From assembly GCA_047620505.1 (NCBI GenBank), contig JBLHKS010000002.1:1-64000 (forward strand): DNA of 64,000 nt, written 5' to 3'. Of the stretch, positions 52,860 to 60,471 are shown piece after piece. Below the pieces are notes generated by a model that did not search any database, was not told the origin of the DNA, and saw only the letters and a program-made list of their open reading frames with translations. Position 1 is the stretch's first letter. Every line of letters starts with the position of its first letter. The position numbers were made by a program, and so were the translations under genes. Origin of the DNA: JBLHKS01 sp047620505 (lineage in GTDB: Bacteria > Verrucomicrobiota > Verrucomicrobiia > Verrucomicrobiales > DEV007).

Positions 52860-55217
52860 CTAACGAAATTGCACCGGCAGCGTCTTCTTCAACCCATCCA
52901 GAATCTCCGCGTGCGCCGCGTCGACGGTCGCGCTCTCGAGCGTTCCGCCCAGATCGCGATAGGTCAGCGAATACGCGAGCGACTTCCGATCCGCCGCCAG
53001 TTTCTCACCACTCGGATCGGCGAACACGTCAAAGAGCGCGAAACTCTCCAGCAGCTGCTGACCGGTCGAGCCGAAGAAATCGGCGATTTCCTGATTCGTG
53101 AGTTCGGCCGGAGCCTCGATCGCGACATCGCGGGTGATCGCGGGGAATTTCGGCAATTCGGTGAATCGCGCGGGTTCGCTCAGGGCGCTGGCGAGTTTCT
53201 TGAGCGTGAGTTCGGCGACGATCACCGGCTGATCGAGATCGAGTTCGCGCGTCCGCTTCGGCCAGAGCTGGCCAGCGAGTCCGACTTTGGTTTTGCCGAT
53301 CGAAATCTCAGCGGCGAGCAGGAGGCGCTCGTCTTTGACTGGCTTGAACGTGACCGGGCGGCCGCAGAGCGATTCGAGCACGCCGCGCATCGCGTGGATG
53401 TCGGCCAGGTCCGGCTTCGGTTGCTGCCAGGCGGCGTCTTCGCGTGCGCCGGTGAAGAGCAGGGCGAGATGCGGTTGCTCGATCGCCATGCCTTTCGGGT
53501 TGGCGATGAATGTTGTGCCGATTTCGAACAAACGAAGCGAACTCAGCCCCATCCTGACATTGTGCTCAGCGATACGGATGAGCGAAGGCGTCAGGCCGGG
53601 CCGCAGGATCGAATGCGTGTCGGTCATCGGGTTCTTCACGCGGATCGGCGTCATGTTTCGATGCTGCGTGACGACGTCATCGGCGAGCTGCGATTCGCTG
53701 ATCATTTTGATGGTCTGACATTCGCAGAATCCAACGCGGGTGAGGTGCTGCCGGACCTGGCGGCGGAAGTCGAAATCGCGGTCTGATTTCGAGGTCGATG
53801 CGAAGGGCGCGATTTGTTTGCTTTCGAGCCGATCGAGGCCGTAGACGCGGGCAACTTCTTCGATCAAATCGACGCTCCGGCGAAGGTCGAGCCGCCAGGT
53901 TGGGATCTCCCAGCCGTCCTTCTTTTTCTTGAGGCCGAGGCTCTTGAGAATGTCGGCGATCTCTTTGTTCGAGAGGTCGTGGCCGATCAGCCGACAAACG
54001 TGCTTGTTGTCCAGCGGCACGGTGAATTCGGTCTCCGGTAGCTCGCCCGCAATGAGGATTTCCTCATCAGCTGTGCCTTTGGCCAGCTTCTTGATCAGCT
54101 TCGCCGCGAGTTCCGATGCGCCGAGCACCTGGGCCGGATCGACGCCGCGTTCGAAGCGGTAACTCGAGTCGGAGTGGAGCAACAGCCGATGCGAAGTCCG
54201 CCGAATGAAGCTCGGCGTGAAGTAGGCGGCTTCGAGCAGAATGTCGGTCGTCGTTTCGGTCACGCCGCTGTCCTCGCCGCCCATGACGCCGCCGATCGCG
54301 TGCGGTTCTTTCGAGTCTCCAATCACGCAATCGACATCGCTTAGCTCGTAGGTTTCGCCGTCAAGCGCGAGAAATTTCTCGCCAGCAGCTGCTCGCCGCA
54401 CGTGGATCCCGCCGTCGAGTTTCGCGAGGTCAAAAACGTGGAGCGGCTGGCCCATTTCCATCAGCACGTAGTTCGTGATGTCGACGAGGTTGTTGATCGG
54501 TCGCAACCCAACCGAGTTAAGTTTTTCCTGAAGCCAGGCCGGGCTCGGCTTGACCTTCACGCCGCGGATGATTCGGCCGGTGTAGAACGGGCAAGTCTCG
54601 GTGTCGCTGATTTTGATTTCGTCAGGCTTAGCCGGCCGCGTCGGCGTCTTGATTTTGTCGTGCGATTTTTTTCGAATTCGCTGCCCTAACAATGCGCCCA
54701 GCTCACGTCCGATGCCGAGATGGCTTAGCTGATCAGGCCGGTTTGGAGTGACTTCGATTTCGTAGACCGGCGGGTAGACTTCGCGCATCGGCGTTCCCGG
54801 CTTGAGATCGTTCGGCAGAATCATGAGCCCGTCCGCATCGTCCGAAAGATTCAATTCCTTAGCGCTGCACATCATTCCGCGCGACTCGACACCGCGCAGC
54901 TCGCCTTCATTGATTTCGTAGTCGCCGAACTTCGCGCCCGGCAACGCCAGCGGCACTTTGTCGCCGACTTTGTAATTCTTCGCGCCGCAAACGATCTGGC
55001 GCGGCGAGTCCGAACCATCGTCGACCTGGCAGACGCTGAGCTTGTCTGCTCCAGGGTGTGGGTCGCTGGATTTGACCTCGGCGACGACGAGTTCCGCCGG
55101 CAGCTGCTGGATTCCTTCGACTTCGATACCTGCAAAAGTGAGCAAATCGGCCATCTCGTCGATGGACTTGTCGCTGAGGTCGAGGTGGTCGTTGAGCCAG
55201 TTCAGAGAGACTTTCAT
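52860..55217 (-). CDS. pheT: Phenylalanyl-tRNA synthetase beta subunit
   Basis: A 785-residue PheT of normal length. Domain order: N-terminal MKVSLNWLNDHLDL and EMAP/tRNA-binding domain (PHPGADKLSVCQVDDG, about 53-68), B3/B4 editing domain (about 205-380, IGGVMGGEDSGVTETTTDIL), B5 domain (about 390-465), catalytic-like core (to about 690) and the C-terminal FDX-ACB anticodon-binding domain (FPAITRDVAIEAPAELTNQE, then SLAYSLTYRDLGGTLESATV). With PheS it charges tRNA-Phe. pheS is not adjacent. Palindromes at 53049 (QQLL), 54383 (AAA) and 55098 (QQLP, one mismatch). Confidence 0.96.
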   Translation of the reverse strand: MKVSLNWLNDHLDLSDKSIDEMADLLTFAGIEVEGIQQLPAELVVAEVKSSDPHPGADKLSVCQVDDGSDSPRQIVCGAKNYKVGDKVPLALPGAKFGDYEINEGELRGVESRGMMCSAKELNLSDDADGLMILPNDLKPGTPMREVYPPVYEIEVTPNRPDQLSHLGIGRELGALLGQRIRKKSHDKIKTPTRPAKPDEIKISDTETCPFYTGRIIRGVKVKPSPAWLQEKLNSVGLRPINNLVDITNYVLMEMGQPLHVFDLAKLDGGIHVRRAAAGEKFLALDGETYELSDVDCVIGDSKEPHAIGGVMGGEDSGVTETTTDILLEAAYFTPSFIRRTSHRLLLHSDSSYRFERGVDPAQVLGASELAAKLIKKLAKGTADEEILIAGELPETEFTVPLDNKHVCRLIGHDLSNKEIADILKSLGLKKKKDGWEIPTWRLDLRRSVDLIEEVARVYGLDRLESKQIAPFASTSKSDRDFDFRRQVRQHLTRVGFCECQTIKMISESQLADDVVTQHRNMTPIRVKNPMTDTHSILRPGLTPSLIRIAEHNVRMGLSSLRLFEIGTTFIANPKGMAIEQPHLALLFTGAREDAAWQQPKPDLADIHAMRGVLESLCGRPVTFKPVKDERLLLAAEISIGKTKVGLAGQLWPKRTRELDLDQPVIVAELTLKKLASALSEPARFTELPKFPAITRDVAIEAPAELTNQEIADFFGSTGQQLLESFALFDVFADPSGEKLAADRKSLAYSLTYRDLGGTLESATVDAAHAEILDGLKKTLPVQFR

Positions 55218-55269
55218 GAGGGCGGAGAGTTTTGTTCAGCTCCGCGAAAAATCGAGCGAAAAAGCTCGG

Positions 55270-56202
55270 TCAAGCCGCCCTGAGAACTTCGTCGACCAGC
55301 GCGACCCATTCGGTGCGGAACTTGTCGATGTGGAAAACGTCCTGAGCCGTTTCGCGCCCGGCGCGTCCGATTCGCTGCGCGAGATCCGGGTCTGCCTGGA
55401 GTTCCTTGAGCCAGCCGATGAGTTCGCTCATGTCGTTTGAGCAGAAGCCGTTGACGCCGTTTTCGATGTAGCCGGACTCGCCGTTGCAGTTCGTCGAAAC
55501 GGTCGCGAGGCCGCAGAGCATCGCCTCAGCGCGGGTCCGCGGGTTGGGCGAGGCGTAGCTGGGATTGAAGAAGATGCTGTTCTTGGCGAGGAAAGCCCGG
55601 TAGTCCTCAAACCGCGAAAACTTGCAATCGCGCCCTACCCAATTGATCTCAACATCCGCCGCTTCCGCTTCCTCGACACCCGCGTTGTTGCGGAATTCGA
55701 CATGTCGCCCCTGGTAAGCCTGGACCACGATCGCATCGCTGCGTTCGTAGCTCGTCTCCGGCCATTCGTTCGGGCTGAAGCCGTGGAGAATCACGCGGGA
55801 GTTGGCCAATTCCCAGAGCTGATCCGAAGCCGGGCTGTTGCAGACGACGGGGAGATCGCCCAGCAGCTGCTGCATTTCGGCGGGCGTACAGCCGTCGACC
55901 ATCGGGTTGCCGTGATTGAGAACGATCTTCGGCCCGGGGAATCGGTCACACCAGTATTCGAAGAGGCATAGCTTTTCGACTTCGTCCAGAATCCACTGGT
56001 CGACGTGGAGAATCATGAGGTCGTGCTCGTCCGCCGCCTGGCTCGGAATCATCGAGACGTGCTCCGGCAGTGGTCGGTGCTTTGAGGCCCACGAACGGCT
56101 CGTGTCCGTGATCAGCGACCACTCGAACGGCAGCTTGAACAGCTCGTAGTCGTGGCCGATGTGCCACGGGTATTTGACGATGCGGGGGCGATTGGCGATC
56201 AT
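55270..56202 (-). CDS. Glycosyltransferase (GT4-like, GT-B fold)
   Basis: A 310-residue protein with a GT-B type C-terminal half: ANPRTRAEAMLCGLATVSTN (the E-x7-E nucleotide-sugar site region) followed by GESGYIENGVNGFCSNDMSE. The N-terminal half is atypical for GT4 (KYPWHIGHDYELFKLPFEWS) but ends in a usable linker. It probably transfers a sugar in surface glycan synthesis; donor unknown. Exact palindrome at 55861 (QQLL). The start overlaps the HNH gene's end by four bases (ATGA), so they are coupled. Confidence 0.8.
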   Translation of the reverse strand: MIANRPRIVKYPWHIGHDYELFKLPFEWSLITDTSRSWASKHRPLPEHVSMIPSQAADEHDLMILHVDQWILDEVEKLCLFEYWCDRFPGPKIVLNHGNPMVDGCTPAEMQQLLGDLPVVCNSPASDQLWELANSRVILHGFSPNEWPETSYERSDAIVVQAYQGRHVEFRNNAGVEEAEAADVEINWVGRDCKFSRFEDYRAFLAKNSIFFNPSYASPNPRTRAEAMLCGLATVSTNCNGESGYIENGVNGFCSNDMSELIGWLKELQADPDLAQRIGRAGRETAQDVFHIDKFRTEWVALVDEVLRAA

Positions 56203-56609
56203 GTCGGGGACGGCGAAAAGAGACCATCGACGATTAGTAATCGGCGGAGTTCGATCAGGCTGGGCCGATTCATTTCAAGGACGCGAATCGTCGCCTCCCC
56301 AGTGATTGTCTTTGATTTCAAGACAGCTCCATTCCACTCAAAGTGTTCAACCCAAGAGTCGAATCTCGGATTGAAAAGCGGCACATGCCGGTTATCGACA
56401 TAGCCCGAAATGTTTGCTCCCTTGAAGGAATTACATCGCTCGCATGACCAAGCCAAATTGGTTTCGTCCGTGGGGCCGTCGTGTTTTTCAGCGATGATGT
56501 GATCGACCTGAAAGGGAAGCATGGCGACTGATTCGGGAAACTGGCAATACTCGCAGTTTCCTTTGGCCCGCTCCCAAACCAATGTTCGCAGCTCGATGCC
56601 GACAGCCAT
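56199..56609 (-). CDS. HNH endonuclease
   Basis: A 136-residue HNH protein with complete motif: CEYC (Cys19, Cys22), DHII (Asp36, His37) and the CERCNSFKG close (Cys56, Cys59, Asn60). The zinc-stabilised beta-beta-alpha-metal fold cuts DNA. Stand-alone small HNH proteins like this are common in PVC and cyanobacterial genomes and often travel with the small gene just upstream (here 56613-56897). Biological role unknown. Confidence 0.88.
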   Translation of the reverse strand: MAVGIELRTLVWERAKGNCEYCQFPESVAMLPFQVDHIIAEKHDGPTDETNLAWSCERCNSFKGANISGYVDNRHVPLFNPRFDSWVEHFEWNGAVLKSKTITGEATIRVLEMNRPSLIELRRLLIVDGLFSPSPT

Positions 56610-56612
56610 CAG

Positions 56613-56897
56613 CTATGCGGCAACGCCTGCCTGTTTGAGAGCAATCCGCGCTTTGCTCTGCATGATTTCGACCTGTGTCGCGGTTTCCTCGTAATCGTCC
56701 AATTCGGCACGTTCTTCGACCGTGATCGTGCCCGCGCGCGCTTTCGCACAAAGTGCGTTAACCCGGTCGACATCTTCCCGTGCAAGCTTCCAATCTAAGA
56801 TCATTCTTGCCGTTTCTATCGGCCAGATGTCCCCTTCGGGTTTGATCATTCGCGCGAGGATCTCCATTTTCATCGGAATATTATATTCGCGAGCCAC
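56613..56897 (-). CDS. Small HNH-associated protein
   Basis: A 94-residue protein of the type often placed in front of stand-alone HNH endonucleases: a helical N-terminus and a Lys/Glu-rich C-terminal helix (CAKARAGTITVEERAELDDY, EIMQSKARIALKQAG). The gap to the HNH gene is three bases, so they are cotranscribed. Such pairs resemble toxin-antitoxin or nuclease-inhibitor gene layouts, but an inhibitory role is only inference. Confidence 0.65.
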   Translation of the reverse strand: MAREYNIPMKMEILARMIKPEGDIWPIETARMILDWKLAREDVDRVNALCAKARAGTITVEERAELDDYEETATQVEIMQSKARIALKQAGVAA

Positions 56898-56903
56898 TTT
56901 TTC

Positions 56904-58268
56904 TCAACTCAGCTTCTCGCGCCACTTCGCGACCTGGCAAGCGACATTCTCAGGCGACGGCGCGCCCACAGCCTTCCTGGCTTCAAGAGCTTTGCGTACG
57001 TCGAAGAGTTCGAAAACATCGTCCTCGAACACATCGCTGTACTCCCGAAATTCTGGCAATGTCAGGTCAGGAAAACCACGCGCTTCCTTAATCGAAAACG
57101 CCGTCAGCAGGCCGCAAATTTCGTGCGCCTGGCGGAAGGGTACAGCCTTCAAAACGAGGTAGTCGGCGATGTCGGTCGCGAGGAGGAACGGGTCAGCAGC
57201 TGCTGCGGCGGTTACGGGCTCGTTGATCTTCATTTCGTCGATCATTTCGGCGAAAACGGCGAGGACGAGCTTGGCTGTGTCGATCGAATCGAAGAGCGGC
57301 TCTTTGTCTTCCTGGAGGTCGCGATTGTAGGTCATCGGCAGACCCTTGAGTGTGACGAGCAGGCTGGTCAGGTTGCCGAGCAGGCGGCCGGATTTTCCGC
57401 GAGTCAGCTCGGCGACGTCTGGATTTTTCTTCTGCGGCATCAGGCTGGAGCCGGTGGTGTGGGCGTCGCTGAGTTGCACGAAGTTGAACTCGGCCGAGGC
57501 CCAGAGGATGACGTCTTCGCTCAGCCGCGAGAGATGAATGCCTGACAAAGCCAGATCGAATAGTATTTCCGCGATGAAATCCCGGTCGCTCACGGCGTCC
57601 ATCGAGTTCTGCGAAATCGCCGGAAAATCGAGTTCCGCAGCGATGAGTTCGCGGTCGAGCACGATGGTCGAGCCAGCGAGCGCGCCGGAGCCAAGCGGCA
57701 TCACGTTGAGGCGTTCGCGGCAGTCCACGAGCCGCGACGTGTCGCGTTCGAGCATCTCGACGTAGGCCAGCAGCTGGTGGGCGAAGAGCACGGGCTGACC
57801 GCGCTGGAGATGCGTGTAGCCAGGAACAACGGCGTCCGGGTGACGCTCAGCAGCGCCCACGAGCGCACTCTGCAATCCGGCGATGTGCTCGCGGATCGTG
57901 TCGATCTCCTCCCGGCAGTAGAGCCGAATATCCGTCGCAATTTGGTCGTTTCGGCTCCGCGCGGTGTGAAGTTTTGCGCCGGGCGCGCCGATTTTCTCGG
58001 TCAGCCGCGACTCGATATTCATGTGGATGTCTTCGAGCGCGATCTTGAATTCAAAATCGCCGGACTCGATTTCCTCACCGATCTCCAAGAGCCCGGCTTC
58101 GATTTGAGCTTGCTCGTCAGCCGTCAGAATCTCCGCTTCGAGCAACGCCTTCGAATGCGCAATCGAGCCTCGGATGTCCTGACGAAACAATCGCCAGTCG
58201 AACGAGATCGACTCCCCGATTTTCTGAACGAGATCCGAGGTTTCTGCTTCAAAACGGCCTTTCCACAT
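56904..58268 (-). CDS. argH: Argininosuccinate lyase
   Basis: A 454-residue enzyme of the fumarase/aspartase superfamily that splits argininosuccinate into arginine and fumarate. The N-terminus MWKGRFEAETSDLVQKIGES is canonical, TARSRNDQIATDIRLY is the conserved first block, HLQRGQPVLFAHQLL the second, and the signature GSSLMPQKKNPDVAELTRGK holds the catalytic Ser loop. Full length. An exact palindrome at 57194 encodes the AAAAD within the C-terminal region. Downstream by six bases is the small HNH-associated gene. Confidence 0.96.
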   Translation of the reverse strand: MWKGRFEAETSDLVQKIGESISFDWRLFRQDIRGSIAHSKALLEAEILTADEQAQIEAGLLEIGEEIESGDFEFKIALEDIHMNIESRLTEKIGAPGAKLHTARSRNDQIATDIRLYCREEIDTIREHIAGLQSALVGAAERHPDAVVPGYTHLQRGQPVLFAHQLLAYVEMLERDTSRLVDCRERLNVMPLGSGALAGSTIVLDRELIAAELDFPAISQNSMDAVSDRDFIAEILFDLALSGIHLSRLSEDVILWASAEFNFVQLSDAHTTGSSLMPQKKNPDVAELTRGKSGRLLGNLTSLLVTLKGLPMTYNRDLQEDKEPLFDSIDTAKLVLAVFAEMIDEMKINEPVTAAAAADPFLLATDIADYLVLKAVPFRQAHEICGLLTAFSIKEARGFPDLTLPEFREYSDVFEDDVFELFDVRKALEARKAVGAPSPENVACQVAKWREKLS

Positions 58269-58313
58269 GGGGCGCGACTGAACCCCGAAAACGTCCCGCT
58301 GGAAACCGAAAAC

Positions 58314-58799
58314 TCAGCCAATGCGCTCACAAACGCCGGTTTCCCGAAAGACATCGCAACTCGCTTCGATTCGAACCCCTTTGTTCGATGGTGAAAATCC
58401 GAGGCGCCTCGTTATGCAGTCTTCAAGAACCTCAAGATGCGTGTCTTCAAATTCGACCACCTTCTGGCAGTCGGTGCAGATCAAATGGTTGTGATGCGGA
58501 TGATCGATGAAATTCGGATCGTAGCATTTCTGGTCACGCCCAAGGTCGATCTCGCGAAGCAGCCCGCTCTCAACTAACAAAGCCAGAGTCCGGTAGAGAG
58601 TGGCGCGCGAAGTCGACGCGTCGATGTTTCGGGCCATTTCCCAAAGTTCCTCTGCGGTGAAGTGCTTCTGCGTGCCGAAAGCCGCCTGGATGATCACATC
58701 GCGTTGAGTTGTTCGCCGCAACCCTTTAAGTTGCAGAAAAGCATCGATTTTGTCGCTGACCCCGGGATCCACTGGTGCACCTTGGGGGCCCAACGCCAA
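58314..58799 (-). CDS. Fur-family transcriptional regulator
   Basis: A 161-residue metal-dependent repressor. The winged-helix DNA-binding domain is at about 17-95 (LRRTTQRDVIIQAAFGTQKH; STSRATLYRTLALLVESGLL) and the metal/dimerisation domain after it contains DHPHHNHLICTDCQKVVEFE, with one CxxC pair. The second Cys pair of structural zinc Fur proteins is reduced to a single Cys near the end (RETGVCERIG), so zinc or iron binding may differ. It lies 45 bases upstream of argH in the same direction and divergent from the helix-hairpin-helix genes. The regulated metal cannot be told. Start could be later (MSDKIDAF-like positions do not exist, so 58799 is kept). Confidence 0.88.
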   Translation of the reverse strand: MALGPQGAPVDPGVSDKIDAFLQLKGLRRTTQRDVIIQAAFGTQKHFTAEELWEMARNIDASTSRATLYRTLALLVESGLLREIDLGRDQKCYDPNFIDHPHHNHLICTDCQKVVEFEDTHLEVLEDCITRRLGFSPSNKGVRIEASCDVFRETGVCERIG

Positions 58800-58856
58800 G
58801 GAGTCCAGCTCTGAGTCGGCGGTTTTCGAATCGCGGGAATTTGTCTCTTGTGAAAT

Positions 58857-58874
58857 AGTTAAGATTTTTTAACT
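58857..58874. promoter_or_regulatory. Inverted repeat between Fur-family gene and HhH genes, possible operator
   Basis: AGTTAA-GATTTT-TTAACT is a perfect six-base inverted repeat in a strongly AT-rich gap of 131 bases between two divergent genes. Its placement suits an operator of the Fur-family regulator for itself or its neighbours, but it is not a canonical Fur box. Confidence 0.4.
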
Positions 58875-58930
58875 AAAATTTGTGAGATTTTTCTTGCGTT
58901 CTTGTTCGTATTTCCACTAAACATGTTATC

Positions 58931-59350
58931 ATGAAAAGGTTGCTGATAGGAATAACCATCTTGGCCAGCTGCGCCGTCAATTTTTCGGCGTTTGCTGCGG
59001 ATGAAAAGGAAAAGGGAAGTGCAAAACCGACGGTTCAAGAAAAAGAGATCCTCGCCGCCGAAGAATTCCTGGATGAGTTGAGTTCGACCGACAAAGGTAA
59101 GCTGACAAAGCTCATTAATAGCGGAACGCTGAAAGAACTCATCGCGTTGCCTGGAATCGGCAGAGTTACCGCCGAACTGATTATTGAAGCGCGTCCGCTG
59201 GAATCGACCGCTCATATTGTGGCGGTGAAAAACATAGGATTGAAGACGATGGAAAAGATTGTGGAATTCGTCGATGACGGCGGTTTGAGCGCCCCGCCTT
59301 CCGATTCGAAGGCGAAGGCAAAGTCGAAGAGCACGAAGGCCAAATCCTGA
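58931..59350 (+). CDS. Exported helix-hairpin-helix (ComEA-like) protein 1
   Basis: A 139-residue protein with a signal peptide (LLIGITILASCAVNFSAFA) and one HhH module at about 57-112: LINSGTLKELIALPGIGRVT then AELIIEARPLE. HhH motifs bind DNA non-specifically, as in the competence receptor ComEA. The C-terminal Lys/Ser-rich tail (SKAKAKSKSTKAKS) adds positive charge. It is the first of three HhH genes in a row on the plus strand. Confidence 0.78.
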   Translation: MKRLLIGITILASCAVNFSAFAADEKEKGSAKPTVQEKEILAAEEFLDELSSTDKGKLTKLINSGTLKELIALPGIGRVTAELIIEARPLESTAHIVAVKNIGLKTMEKIVEFVDDGGLSAPPSDSKAKAKSKSTKAKS

Positions 59351-59363
59351 ATACTTGCTGAAG

Positions 59364-60113
59364 ATGAATCCATTGAACCTGGGCCTGAGATGTTTGGTGA
59401 ATTTTGGATTTTACCTGATGTTGATCGGGATTCTGAATGCGGAATCCAAATCGAATCTGGAATCGCTCAAGGCCGCGTTTGATGGAAAGCTTGCCGAACT
59501 GGCCGAGCCGATTCAAAATCTCGACCGGCAGTATCTAGATTATCTCAAGCGACAACTAGGAAAGAGAAAACAGGATGGCGATCTCAAAGCTCTACTCGCA
59601 GTTGAGGAGGAACTAAAAGCGCCAGGTGAATCCGCAGCGATCGCTGCTTTTCCAGATCTAAAGCAGTTTCAGGATGTCCTTTTGGATTCTCGCCAAAAGC
59701 TCAAGGCGCAGGAACGGGAAAAGCTGGTCTTACTTTATCGTCAATTTAAGACCACCCTGACAGCTCACCAAGTTGAGCTGACCAAAGCCGGTAAAATTCC
59801 GGAAGCTAAACTGGTTCTGGCTGAAGTTGAACGCATCGAAGTGTTGATCAAAGAGATAAGCCCAGTGGTGGCGGTTGCCGACGATAAACCTGCCGAAAAT
59901 GATCCCAAGCCGGCTCCAGCAGCTGCTGACGCGAAAATTGATCTGAATTCGGCGACTCTCGTTGAGCTGAAGTCACTCCCAGGAATCGGCGACGTCTTTG
60001 GTCAGCGAATTATCGATGGACGGCCCTACCAATCGATCGAAGGAATTCTGGAGCTTGAAGGGCTGGGCCCGGCCACGTTTAAAAAGATCGAAAATCTCAT
60101 TGAGGTGAAATGA
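59364..60113 (+). CDS. Exported coiled-coil protein with C-terminal ComEA-like HhH domain 2
   Basis: A 249-residue protein. An N-terminal signal or anchor (LVNFGFYLMLIGILNAES) is followed by a charged helical region (about 25-170, AEPIQNLDRQYLDYLKRQLG), a Pro/Ala linker holding an exact palindrome (59917, PAAAD), and a ComEA HhH domain: KIDLNSATLVELKSLPGIGD then FGQRIIDGRPYQSIEGILEL. A TTG start at 59355 is possible; ATG 59364 is preferred. It overlaps the next gene by four bases (ATGA). A role in DNA uptake is possible from the family, not shown. Confidence 0.78.
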   Translation: MNPLNLGLRCLVNFGFYLMLIGILNAESKSNLESLKAAFDGKLAELAEPIQNLDRQYLDYLKRQLGKRKQDGDLKALLAVEEELKAPGESAAIAAFPDLKQFQDVLLDSRQKLKAQEREKLVLLYRQFKTTLTAHQVELTKAGKIPEAKLVLAEVERIEVLIKEISPVVAVADDKPAENDPKPAPAAADAKIDLNSATLVELKSLPGIGDVFGQRIIDGRPYQSIEGILELEGLGPATFKKIENLIEVK

Positions 60114-60445
60114 AGTTAGAAATTCGAAATCTATTCAGGGCGGTCCTCGCGGTCGGAGCAGCCTTGCTCTTGAGTTGTGTTTCACAGGATCCGTCTTCTG
60201 ATGGCATCGATGGCATCGATGGCGATGACGTCGAGAGTCCCGAAGCACCGGTGGCGAAAATCGATCTGAATTCCGCCAGCCAGGCTGAGCTGGAAACGCT
60301 GCCTGGAATTGGCGATGTGATGGCCGAACGAATTATCGCGGGCAGGCCTTTTGAGACGGTCGAGGATGTCTTGCGAGTCGATGGAATCGGCGATCTCACC
60401 TTGGCTAAAATCAGGGATCTGGTTCTGGCAAAGGGCGAGCGCTGA
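60110..60445 (+). CDS. HhH lipoprotein (ComEA-like) 3
   Basis: A 111-residue lipoprotein: signal plus lipobox LLLSC (Cys near residue 23), an acidic linker made from a repeated GATGGCATC triplet block (SDGIDGIDGDDVE), and an HhH domain almost superposable on the previous gene's: KIDLNSASQAELETLPGIGD, AERIIAGRPFETVEDVLRVD. Together with its neighbours it forms three tandem exported DNA-binding-type proteins. The following sialidase gene starts 26 bases downstream. Confidence 0.8.
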   Translation: MKLEIRNLFRAVLAVGAALLLSCVSQDPSSDGIDGIDGDDVESPEAPVAKIDLNSASQAELETLPGIGDVMAERIIAGRPFETVEDVLRVDGIGDLTLAKIRDLVLAKGER

Positions 60446-60471
60446 CCGCGAATTGCCATTATAGAAGGGCC

